Of a DNA stretch of 11,592 bases, positions 7,059 to 11,592 are shown piece by piece (position 1 is the stretch's first letter; every line of letters begins with the position of its first letter). A model generated the notes under the pieces. That model worked only from the letters and a program-made list of their open reading frames with translations. It made no database searches and was not told where the DNA came from. Both the position numbers and the translations under genes were made by a program. Location: positions 1 through 11,592 of the forward strand of contig CAUUHY010000018.1 in assembly GCA_963545265.1 (NCBI GenBank). Direction: 5' to 3'. This stretch comes from CAJPPJ01 sp963545265. GTDB lineage: Bacteria > Bacillota_I > Bacilli_A > RF39 > UBA660.

Positions 7059-7397
7059 ATGAAAAAAGTTTTACTAATTATATCTTTAATATCTATTTTT
7101 ATACTTACATCATGTAATAAAAGAGAAAACTATAAAGCGGAAACAATTTATAAAAATAACAAAGTTGTAGTAAATTTAAAAACATATAATAAACTTAAAT
7201 ATGGTATGACTGAAGATGAAGTATGGTCTGTTTTAGGTGGAAAATGTGAAAAAATAGATTTACAAAGTGATGATCCAGAAGATAAAAATCTTTCAAATTA
7301 TGGATGTAATGGATACGGAGAAAAAGGTGCTAATGTTATATTAACTTTTGATGAAAATCATAAATTATATATTACAGTACAATATGGATTAAAATAA
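7059..7397 (+). CDS. small lipoprotein with a SmpA/BLIP-like (DUF3862-type) domain
   Basis: The 112-aa protein has a lipoprotein signal: MKK, a hydrophobic segment to residue 15, then the lipobox LTSC with the lipidated cysteine at C19. The mature part carries YNKLKYGMTEDEVWSVLG (residues 43-60), which matches the 'GMT..EV...LG' repeat motif of small extracytoplasmic BLIP-like/SmpA domains (DUF3862 in Bacillota). It has two more cysteines at 63 and 83 that could pair. It would be anchored on the outer face of the membrane; role unknown. The ATG has a strong AGGAGG site, and a TATAAT sits just upstream of it, too close to the site to be its promoter with confidence. A terminator follows. Confidence 0.85.
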   Translation: MKKVLLIISLISIFILTSCNKRENYKAETIYKNNKVVVNLKTYNKLKYGMTEDEVWSVLGGKCEKIDLQSDDPEDKNLSNYGCNGYGEKGANVILTFDENHKLYITVQYGLK

Positions 7398-7411
7398 AAT
7401 TTATAAAAATT

Positions 7412-7439
7412 AAAAGAACTTCTTTTGAAGTTCTTTTTT
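7412..7439. terminator. shared (bidirectional) terminator between convergent genes
   Basis: An 11-bp stem AAAAGAACTTC/GAAGTTCTTTT with a TTTT loop. On the plus strand it ends in six T and closes the lipoprotein gene. On the minus strand it is followed by TTTT and further T, and can serve the 67-aa gene whose stop is at 7441. Confidence 0.85.
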
Positions 7440-7440
7440 A

Positions 7441-7644
7441 TTAATTTACTTTGTATTTTTTTCTTTTATAGCTTAATTTCTTAACTTTACCATTTTCTAT
7501 TTCTTTATCTTTATTATTCCCAAGTTCAAGTAATCTATCTCTTAATTCTACTAATCTATTCTTTTTTTCTTTTATTTGTTCAGATAAATCATACATTTCC
7601 CTTTTTATTTTTTTTTCTAATCTTTTTTCATAATCACTCATCAT
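7441..7644 (-). CDS. small charged coiled-coil protein, unrecognised
   Basis: The 67-aa protein is almost entirely charged and helical: residues 3-43 show a heptad-like pattern (YEKRLEKKIKREMYDLSEQ, then KKNRLVELRDRLLEL), and the tail from about 50 is strongly basic (KVKKLSYKRKKYKV). It has no membrane segment or signal. Two consecutive ATG codons are present; I use the first. Upstream is only a G-rich GGGGGAT, a weak ribosome site 10 bases away. It may bind nucleic acid through its basic tail, but that is a guess from composition. Confidence 0.6.
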   Translation of the reverse strand: MMSDYEKRLEKKIKREMYDLSEQIKEKKNRLVELRDRLLELGNNKDKEIENGKVKKLSYKRKKYKVN

Positions 7645-7728
7645 AATATAAAATCCCCCACTATATAATTTTAAAGTTATTTACAATTTTATATTAATAT
7701 AAAAAATATATAAGTCAATATTTATTAT

Positions 7729-7850
7729 AAAAAAAAAGATATTTCTATCTTCTTCATAGAAAGAGGGCGACGCTTTCTCCCTCATCTCTTATCAATTTTT
7801 CAATTGAGTGTGGACGCATCGAATTTTTCCACCTTTTCTACAAGATATAT
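7729..7850 (-). ncRNA. candidate structured RNA or regulatory 3' region
   Basis: Read on the minus strand, four hairpins follow each other directly after the metallo-hydrolase stop codon. H1 is GTGGA/TCCAC (7828-7832 with 7810-7814). H2 is TCAATT/AATTGA with a GAAA tetraloop (7792-7807). H3 is GAGGG/CCCTC (7763-7783). The terminal one can fold either as TTTCTAT/ATAGAAA (7742-7762) or as AAGATA/TATCTT with a GAAA loop (7736-7751), the latter directly abutting nine T (7729-7737). An extended -10 (TGATAAAAT, 7849-7857) overlaps the hydrolase stop and could drive an RNA of about 115 bases. The block is more GC-rich than its surroundings. I match it to no known RNA family; it could also be only the 3' end of the hydrolase mRNA. 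Confidence 0.45.
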
Positions 7851-7854
7851 TTTA

Positions 7855-8718
7855 TCATATTTTTCTTATTAAAGTTTTATTTACATTTTCTTTTTTATCT
7901 AAACTTTCATCAAAAGCATCATATGGAGCTTCTTGATCACGAACTTTTGGTTTTCTTCGTAAGGCATTACATACTTCATCAGTATGTTTAAAAGCAAAAT
8001 CTATATTATCACTTATTCCAGTATGACCAGTTATAATTTTTAAATTAAGCTTTCTCTCTCTTAAAATTTTTTCTAATCTTTTTAAAGATTTTATTTGTAA
8101 CTTAGAATCTTCTGCAAGAATATTTAAAAATGCATAACCCCCATCTTTTCCAAACCAAATAGTATCTCCAGTAAATAAATAACTATCATCTATTAAATAT
8201 ACAAGATGTCCTATTGTATGTCCCGGTACTAAAAAAGCTTCTATTTTAATAGAACCAATATAAAAAATTTCATTATCATCTATTAAAACTTTTTTATTAT
8301 CAATAATAACTTGAGCTAACTTAGATAGACCAAAAAATACTTTTCTTTTTCTTTTACCTTCTAAATACTCATTTTCAATTCTTCCAATATATATTGTTGC
8401 ATCTTTAAATAAGTTATCACTATCTTTTTCAAGAGCTCCGACATGATCTGTATCTTGATGAGTTATTAATATTTCTTTTATATTTTTAGGATTAATATTA
8501 AGCCAACTCATCTTTTCTTTAAGTCTATCATAGTTATATCCAGCATCTATCATAATGGTATATCCATCTTTAGTATAAAAAAATATATTAGCAACATACT
8601 CTCTAATAGTACTAACTCTCTCATCGATAAAACCAGTATTTAAAGGTTTAAATATTTCTTTTCCTCTAAACATAAAAGACATAAATTTTACTTGAAATTT
8701 AGTATCGTTCTTTGCCAT
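7855..8718 (-). CDS. metallo-beta-lactamase-fold hydrolase
   Basis: The 287-aa protein (from the ATG) has the fold's motifs in order: THQDTDHVG at about residues 86-94 (metal ligands H87, D91, H92), PGHTIGH with H167, GDT with D185, and TGHTG with H232. The canonical HxHxDH second histidine is replaced by aspartate (D89). I chose the ATG at 8716-8718, because the GAAGGTG ribosome site is well spaced for it. A GTG three codons earlier overlaps that site and would be too close. The substrate is not predictable; lactonase-, glyoxalase II- or quorum-quencher-like members all share these motifs. It is cytoplasmic, monocistronic, with its own promoter, and the charged C-terminal tail (about residues 250-287) lies beyond the core fold. 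Confidence 0.9.
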   Translation of the reverse strand: MAKNDTKFQVKFMSFMFRGKEIFKPLNTGFIDERVSTIREYVANIFFYTKDGYTIMIDAGYNYDRLKEKMSWLNINPKNIKEILITHQDTDHVGALEKDSDNLFKDATIYIGRIENEYLEGKRKRKVFFGLSKLAQVIIDNKKVLIDDNEIFYIGSIKIEAFLVPGHTIGHLVYLIDDSYLFTGDTIWFGKDGGYAFLNILAEDSKLQIKSLKRLEKILRERKLNLKIITGHTGISDNIDFAFKHTDEVCNALRRKPKVRDQEAPYDAFDESLDKKENVNKTLIRKI

Positions 8719-8770
8719 AACGTTCACCTTCGTTCTTTTTAGTAATAAAATAAGTATTTAAATCAGATAT

Positions 8771-8779
8771 ATTATAGCA
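8771..8779 (-). promoter_or_regulatory. extended -10 promoter of the metallo-hydrolase gene
   Basis: The minus strand reads TGCTATAAT, an extended -10. The -35 region (around GTTAAT) is weak. The predicted start near 8764 gives a leader of about 45 bases ending in the GAAGGTG ribosome site. Confidence 0.65.
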
Positions 8780-8810
8780 CTTTTAAGAACAATATTAACT
8801 ATCTAATTTA

Positions 8811-8840
8811 AAAAAATCACATATTTCTATGTGTTTTTTT
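8811..8840. terminator. bidirectional terminator hairpin
   Basis: Stem CACATA/TATGTG with a 4-base loop (TTTC on plus, GAAA on minus), flanked by an A run on the left and seven T on the right. It can therefore stop transcription from either side. On the minus strand it would insulate the metallo-hydrolase promoter from the eroded region. Confidence 0.75.
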
Positions 8841-8854
8841 ATTTTATATTAAGA

Positions 8855-8980
8855 TCATTTTCTTTTATAAACTCTTAAATATTCTCTAAAAGAAATATTT
8901 TCATCGGGTTTTAGATATATCTGCTTAGTATTGAGATTAATCATATAACTAAACTTTTCTTTTGATGATTTATAAAAATA
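8855..8980 (-). pseudogene. short coding remnant, unrecognised
   Basis: A 41-codon stretch lies between two stops (TAA at 8981-8983, TGA at 8855-8857). From its only ATG (8942-8944) it would encode 29 aa beginning MINLNTKQIYLKPDENISF. No ribosome site precedes the ATG, but the composition (mixed charge, aromatic residues, REYLRVYKRK end) is more protein-like than neighbouring frames. It looks like the C-terminal end of a gene whose front is missing, and the terminator at 8811-8840 follows its stop, as for a real gene end. The orphan CRISPR-like repeat overlaps its upstream end. Chance cannot be excluded. Confidence 0.3.
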
Positions 8981-8996
8981 TTATATAATCTCAAAC
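8961..8996 (-). repeat. orphan CRISPR-repeat-like sequence
   Basis: Aligned with short gaps, this 36-base stretch matches about 30 positions of the array repeat at 11397-11564, including the 3' block TCTCAAAC (8 identical), ATATTA and the 5' block TTTGAT. It stands alone, 2.4 kb from the array, and has the same orientation. It could be a decayed repeat or the anti-repeat part of a tracrRNA on the plus strand. The downstream plus-strand DNA shows no nexus or T-run hairpin typical of tracrRNA, so I lean to a decayed repeat. Confidence 0.45.
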
Positions 8997-9012
8997 TAGG
9001 ATAATATTAATG

Positions 9013-9040
9013 TAAATATTAAATTTTAAATATTAAATTT
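9013..9040. repeat. perfect 14-bp tandem duplication
   Basis: TAAATATTAAATTT occurs twice head to tail, immediately to the left of the terminator of the 80-aa gene. It contains only A and T, so slippage is the simplest origin; no gene is affected. Confidence 0.6.
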
Positions 9041-9061
9041 AAAAGACACTATTTAGTGTCT
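9041..9061 (-). terminator. terminator of the 80-aa gene
   Basis: On the minus strand AGACAC/GTGTCT with a 6-base loop (pairing may extend inward to 8 bp) is followed by TTTTAAATTT. The stop codon of the 80-aa gene (9049-9051) lies within the hairpin. The T run is short, so termination may be partial. Confidence 0.6.
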
Positions 9062-9291
9062 ATATGTTTAAATTTCATTTTATCAAGTTCTTTCAAATGT
9101 TCAGATATTACATAATAACTTGCTTTATTATTCTTTTTAACTACTTTTATCATAGTATTGTCAAAAATGGGGTTTTGGTCTTGCGTGCTATATTCAAATA
9201 AGTAACATTCTCTAGTTTCGGCATATTTTAAAATATATAACGAATTATCATTTAATAACTCTTTAGCTTTGTTTAAAGCATTACCTAACAT
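9049..9291 (-). CDS. small cytoplasmic protein, unrecognised; immunity-like context
   Basis: The 80-aa soluble protein has an N-terminal helix (LGNALNKAKELLND), then a likely beta-strand region (CYLFEYSTQD, FDNTMIKVVKKNNKASYYVISE) and a short helical end. The layout 'amphipathic helix, FEYS strand, IKVVKK turn' recalls small immunity proteins of polymorphic toxin systems, but I cannot name a family. An AAGGAG site lies 6 bases before the ATG. The gene comes after the 79-aa gene and the broken HExxH gene on the same strand, so all three were probably one transcript. A hairpin (9326-9345) sits in the gap before it, and a terminator overlaps its stop. Confidence 0.65.
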   Translation of the reverse strand: MLGNALNKAKELLNDNSLYILKYAETRECYLFEYSTQDQNPIFDNTMIKVVKKNNKASYYVISEHLKELDKMKFKHIDTK

Positions 9292-9325
9292 TTCATACTC
9301 CTTATAATACTTACTTACTACTTCT

Positions 9326-9345
9326 ACACTACTATTAAGTAGTGT
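9326..9345. other. perfect hairpin between two small genes
   Basis: ACACTACT/AGTAGTGT, 8 bp, with an ATTA loop. It lies between the stop of the 79-aa gene and the ribosome site of the 80-aa gene. No T run follows on the minus strand, so it may stabilise or process the mRNA rather than end it. Fourteen bases of it recur inverted at 10444-10457. Confidence 0.5.
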
Positions 9346-9354
9346 TATTTATCG

Positions 9355-9594
9355 CTAATTTATAATTGTTCCTTTAGGATTTTCTATTGGTTTAAAGTTT
9401 TTGTAATATTCATAAAATTCTTTCGTTCCATTTTCTTTGAAAAAATCATTTTCTAATTTTTCGAATTCTCCTTCTTTAAAAATATAATCTTCTGAATAGC
9501 TTTTATCTATATACTCTATAAAACTTTTTTCCAACTTCTTTAATTCTTCTGTATGTTCACCCCATAATTCTTTAGTTACAACTTCATACATCAT
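9355..9594 (-). CDS. small acidic protein, unrecognised; possible immunity partner
   Basis: The 79-aa protein is acidic and helix-rich (ELWGEHTEELKKLEKSFIEY, then KEGEFEKLENDFFKENG), with no membrane segment and no cysteine. The GGAG site before the ATG is formed by the last codons of the upstream broken HExxH gene, whose stop is 2 bases away, so the two were tightly coupled. A small acidic gene directly behind a peptidase-like effector is the usual place for an immunity gene, but the sequence itself shows no recognised immunity family. It appears intact although its neighbour is broken. Confidence 0.65.
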   Translation of the reverse strand: MMYEVVTKELWGEHTEELKKLEKSFIEYIDKSYSEDYIFKEGEFEKLENDFFKENGTKEFYEYYKNFKPIENPKGTIIN

Positions 9595-9596
9595 AA

Positions 9597-10120
9597 TTAT
9601 TCTCCTTTTTTCATTTCGTTTAATATATCTTTACCAAGACTATCTTCTCTTCTAACATAATATTCTTCTATATAATGAGCAAATAATTCAAGTTCATAAT
9701 CTTTTGGCGAATAGTTAACAGGTATCCATTTTGAATCTAATAATTTATTATATTCTTTTGATTTTCTTTTTATTCCTTTTTCTTTTAAAACTTGCCTTAC
9801 TATTTTCTCTAAATATTTTTCTTTATCAAATATAAAACTTTTTCCAAAATCTAAAGCATGAGATGTTTCGTGAACTTCAGTTCCGTATTCAGCAAAGCCA
9901 TCTTTTCTTATTTGATTAATTTATTAGTATCCATAGTTCCATAAGCTTTCCTAAGTCCTGTACATATTCTATATGCTGGTTTGATTTCTTCTTTTTTTAG
10001 TTTGTCTAAATTTGATAATTCTATATTATGTTTCTATTTAAAATAATTAACGATTTCTTCATTATTATTTAATTCTATTATATCACTTTTTATGAGTTTT
10101 TTCACTCTTTGATAGTTGCT
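9597..10120 (-). pseudogene. broken HExxH metallopeptidase-like gene (phage head or toxin effector type)
   Basis: Joining two frames gives a coherent C-terminal protein of about 175 aa. The 5' part (10120 to about 9910) has an in-frame TAG at 10034-10036 after NYFK, continues through KKEEIKPAYRICTGLRKAYG, then shifts frame between 9908 and 9923. The 3' part (9920 to 9597) contains GTEVHETSHALDFG, with HExxH (H codons 9870-9872 and 9858-9860), and later YELELFAHYIEEYY, where the Glu before LFA is a likely third zinc ligand. This HExxH plus E-LFA pattern occurs in peptidase domains attached to phage head-morphogenesis proteins and polymorphic toxins. An in-frame TGA at 10121-10123 cuts it off further upstream. 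At least one stop and one frameshift argue against function. Confidence 0.75.
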
Positions 10121-10182
10121 TCAGGCTATATTTTTAATGCATTTCTTTAATTATTTACAACATAATAATTATTTTTATTTTT

Positions 10183-10334
10183 TTAAATCTGAACATTATT
10201 ATATTTTAAATTAATAAAATCTTTAATTTTTTTAGGATATATTCGTTGTTTTTTAATATTTTTTATATCTTAAATATTGTTCTTTATTTTTTATTTGATT
10301 TTTTTACGATCTATATCTATTTTGCTTTTTCCAT
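10183..10334 (-). pseudogene. decayed small gene, start still recognisable
   Basis: An ATG at 10332-10334 follows a clean AGGAG site (10344-10348) with 9-base spacing, but the frame stops after five codons (TAG at 10317-10319). Protein-like pieces continue in shifting frames: KIDIDRKKIK, then NKEQYLRYKKY, then a 28-codon piece with NIKKQRIYPKKIKDFINLKY ending at TAA 10183-10185. This looks like a gene broken by several indels. I do not recognise the product. In DNA this rich in A and T some of these pieces could be chance. Confidence 0.35.
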
Positions 10335-10365
10335 GTTAGATAACTCCTTTCTTCCGTTTAACCTC

Positions 10366-10389
10366 AAAAAAGAACATATTTCTATGTCC
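10366..10389 (-). terminator. terminator hairpin in the eroded region
   Basis: On the minus strand GGACATA/TATGTTC (7 bp with one G-T pair) encloses a GAAA loop and is followed by six T. No intact gene ends just before it, so the transcript it once closed is gone or is non-coding. Confidence 0.65.
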
Positions 10390-10437
10390 TCTAGTGCCAT
10401 TAAGCGCTGTGAAAATAATAAAATATTATTATCTTCG

Positions 10438-10462
10438 CACTACCTTAATAGTAGTGTTTTTT
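10438..10462 (+). terminator. plus-strand terminator-like hairpin without a gene
   Basis: CACTAC/GTAGTG with a 7-base loop is followed by TTTTTT on the plus strand. There is no plus-strand gene upstream for over 3 kb, so it is an orphan or part of an inverted structure shared with 9326-9345. Confidence 0.4.
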
Positions 10463-10488
10463 ATTAAAAATTTAGTGAAATTTCCATT

Positions 10489-10513
10489 AAAAAAGACGCT
10501 TTATTTAGCATCT
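10489..10513 (-). terminator. terminator of the 65-aa gene
   Basis: On the minus strand AGATGCT/AGCGTCT (7 bp, one T-G pair) with a 6-base loop is followed by six T. The stop codon of the 65-aa gene lies in the loop. Confidence 0.75.
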
Positions 10514-10698
10514 CTTTTATATATACCAGTTATAAATGGTTTTAATTCTTTTTCTGTTAATTTTTCTATATCTTTATTATATTTTTTACAATATTCACAA
10601 ACAGCACGAATATTATACTCTATTTCGCCATCTTTCATTGGAGCAATTATTATATCATCTAAACCATCAAATTTTAATTTATTATTTTTTCTTTGCAT
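10501..10698 (-). CDS. small soluble protein, unrecognised
   Basis: The 65-aa protein starts MQRKNNKLKFDGLDDIIIAP and has a central VCEYCKK pair of cysteines (residues 33-36, CxxC-like spacing C-E-Y-C) and a helical end (DIEKLTEKELKPFI). No family is recognised. Two cysteines alone do not make a zinc site, although dimerisation could bring four together. A GGAGG site lies 8 bases before the ATG and a terminator overlaps the stop, so the gene is well formed. It lies 72 bases after the 113-aa gene on the same strand and is probably read with it. A longer plus-strand open frame across it is a mirror artefact. Confidence 0.65.
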   Translation of the reverse strand: MQRKNNKLKFDGLDDIIIAPMKDGEIEYNIRAVCEYCKKYNKDIEKLTEKELKPFITGIYKRDAK

Positions 10699-10770
10699 AA
10701 TATACCTCCATTATTTTTTGGGGCAAACATTGTAGTTCTATTAATTATTGCATTTATTTAAGGTCTTATT

Positions 10771-11112
10771 TTATATATTTTTTTCATCTATTGTCATGTA
10801 ATTTTTTATTTTTTTCCAAAGTTTAAAAAGTTTTTTATCATCTTCGTTCTTCATATCTTTTATAGTAAGATTTTTTATTCTTGTTTTATATTTATCTTGC
10901 CAGTACCATCCAAATATAGCTAAATAATTAGATATATACTTATATTTTTCAGTATCTTCTTTAAAATTTATATCTAACATTTTATCTATAAATTCTACTT
11001 CATCATCTGACAAAAAATCTTTTATTAATGTAAGATACCTATCTTTATCATAAATTTTCCACAAACTATCATAATATTCCTTTTCCATATCTATATCTCG
11101 AATATCTATCAT
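10771..11112 (-). CDS. acidic helical protein, unrecognised; possible immunity partner of an ART toxin
   Basis: The 113-aa protein is acidic in its N-terminal two thirds (DIRDIDMEKEYYD, DFLSDDEVEFIDKMLD) and more basic at the end (KDMKNEDDKKLFKLWKKIKN). It is predicted helical and soluble, with aromatic residues in IFGWYWQDKY around 66-75. The family is not recognised. The ATG has a GGAGG site and shares one base with the stop of the broken ADP-ribosyltransferase-like gene (TAATG), so the two were translationally coupled. This is the arrangement of a toxin followed by its immunity gene, or simply of neighbouring phage genes. The frame is intact. Confidence 0.65.
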   Translation of the reverse strand: MIDIRDIDMEKEYYDSLWKIYDKDRYLTLIKDFLSDDEVEFIDKMLDINFKEDTEKYKYISNYLAIFGWYWQDKYKTRIKNLTIKDMKNEDDKKLFKLWKKIKNYMTIDEKNI

Positions 11113-11345
11113 TATAATTCCTCCAACTTTATATCTATTTTATCATTACCTGAAGTATCTTTATATTCTTTTATTTCAATAACTTTAAATTTAGTATTTC
11201 TTTTAAAAATAACTTCCTCTTCACTTGGATTATATTTTGATATATTTTTAGCAGTTTTACTTTTTATTCTGTATTGTATAGGTGAAACAACTAGTATATG
11301 ATGAAAAAGTAATAATTCTATTTTCTTTGATAAATAATTTTCTTT
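11112..11345 (-). pseudogene. C-terminal remnant of an ADP-ribosyltransferase-like toxin domain
   Basis: An open frame of 77 codons without any start codon is bounded upstream by TAA at 11346-11348. Its sequence contains IQYRIKSKTAKNISKYNPSE and then EEEVIFKRNTKFKVIEI. This matches the end of the ADP-ribosyltransferase exoenzyme fold (VIP2/C3-like and phage MuF-linked ART domains), where the Glu-x-Glu before a hydrophobic 'VLF' strand is the catalytic motif (here codons 11214-11222) and 'KFKV' forms the last strand. The NAD-binding first half is missing: the DNA upstream is only 51 bases long before the CRISPR array. It is therefore a truncated, inactive remnant. Confidence 0.6.
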
Positions 11346-11396
11346 TTAAAATTGTTGCCCATCTTCATTTTTTCAATTGATGACAGATATTTACTA

Positions 11397-11592
11397 GTCT
11401 GATATTCATAAGATATTACATTACTCTCAAACATGTGTAGATCTGTTTAATTACTTTAACTAGTTTGATATTCATAAGATATTACATTACTCTCAAACAC
11501 CGGTTACTGCCCCCATTATACAAAATGAGTTTGATATTCATAAGATATTACATTACTCTCAAACTAGGAGGAGCGGTTAACATTCCTAAAAG
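11397..11592 (-). CRISPR. CRISPR array, distal end (type II-like repeats)
   Basis: Three 36-bp repeats lie at 11397-11432, 11463-11498 and 11529-11564, separated by two different 30-bp spacers (11433-11462, 11499-11528); a third spacer runs off the window after 28 bases. On the minus strand the repeat starts GTTTGAGAGTAATGTAATAT and ends ATATCAAAC, with GTTTGA/TCAAAC inverted ends. The GTTTGAGAG start and 36/30 geometry are those of type II (Cas9) arrays transcribed in that direction. The leftmost repeat has one change (C at 11399), as expected for the leader-distal end, so leader and possibly cas genes should lie to the right, outside the window. No cas gene or certain tracrRNA is visible here. 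Confidence 0.93.

Larger units (their letters stand above)
10124..10500. other. eroded intergenic stretch without an intact gene
   Basis: No intact gene is supported here. It holds the decayed gene at 10183-10334, a minus-strand terminator (10366-10389), a plus-strand T-run hairpin (10438-10462) and the terminator of the 65-aa gene (10489-10513). Two plus-strand open frames crossing it lack ribosome sites and are hydrophobic by-products of A/T-rich DNA. Confidence 0.6.

Noticed and set aside
7760..7845. Coding reading of the hairpin block (a 21-27 codon minus-strand frame with MRPHSIEKLIRDEGE, and a longer plus-strand frame)
   Set aside because: No ribosome site for either, very short or overlapping the hydrolase gene, and the stems and T run explain the region better. 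A decayed coding fragment cannot be fully excluded.
8725..8727. GTG as start of the metallo-hydrolase gene
   Set aside because: It overlaps the GAAGGTG ribosome site; the ATG at 8716-8718 has correct spacing.
8961..9061. Complete tracrRNA on the plus strand
   Set aside because: Anti-repeat-like sequence is present, but no GC-containing nexus hairpin and no plus-strand T-run terminator follow within about 65 bases, and there is no cas9 nearby. Kept only as one explanation of the orphan repeat.
10246..10735. Two overlapping plus-strand open frames (73 and 113 codons)
   Set aside because: No ribosome sites. One crosses the decayed region and the other mirrors the well-formed 65-aa minus-strand gene. 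Their hydrophobic content is the usual result of reading A/T-rich genes backwards.
9597..11396. Intact prophage or integrated element
   Set aside because: No integrase, portal, terminase, capsid or attachment-site pair is visible; only effector-like remnants and small genes are present.
1..11592. Mycoplasma-type genetic code (TGA = Trp)
   Set aside because: Tryptophans in the conserved genes use TGG, and TGA ends tyrS (overlapping mnmA) and the metallo-hydrolase at the expected lengths.

Overview
The window is about 11.6 kb of very AT-rich DNA. TGA acts as a stop (tyrS and the metallo-beta-lactamase-fold gene both end with it), and strong AGGAGG ribosome sites, an L27 with a cleavable N-terminus, the prp protease and CCA-encoding tRNAs all point to a low-GC member of the Bacillota (Bacilli or Erysipelotrichia-like, possibly an uncultured gut lineage) with the standard bacterial code. 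The lineage is inferred, not demonstrated.

Positions 1-6740 hold conserved genes, all on the minus strand and read from right to left: a promoter and probable L21-type leader, then rplU-prp-rpmA-rpsT, closed by a terminator. After it come three unrecognised membrane-associated genes (274, 174 and 84 aa), then tyrS with its own extended -10 promoter, mnmA overlapping it by 4 bases, and a presequence-protease-type M16 peptidase that runs off the left edge. The theme is translation: ribosomal proteins, the protease that matures L27, an aminoacyl-tRNA synthetase and a tRNA-thiolating enzyme.

Positions 6750-7440 are on the plus strand: a promoter, a CAU-anticodon tRNA (best read as lysidine-type tRNA-Ile2), tRNA-Leu(UAG), a terminator, and a small lipoprotein. 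A shared terminator separates this from a convergent 67-aa coiled-coil protein. Between that gene and a metallo-hydrolase (7855-8718) lies a compact block of hairpins ending in a T run, which could be an unrecognised small RNA or a regulatory 3' region.

Positions 8850-11592 are accessory and eroded. At the right edge is the end of a CRISPR array with type II-like 36-bp repeats and 30-bp spacers; no cas gene is in the window. Next to it is the broken C-terminal end of what looks like an ADP-ribosyltransferase toxin domain, followed by intact small genes (113 and 65 aa), a decayed stretch, a broken HExxH metallopeptidase-like gene, and two more intact small genes (79 and 80 aa). The pattern of broken effectors with intact small downstream genes suggests relics of toxin-immunity cassettes of the kind seen in phage head-protein effectors or polymorphic toxins. 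A single sequence resembling the CRISPR repeat over its full length sits alone at 8961-8996, about 2.4 kb from the array.
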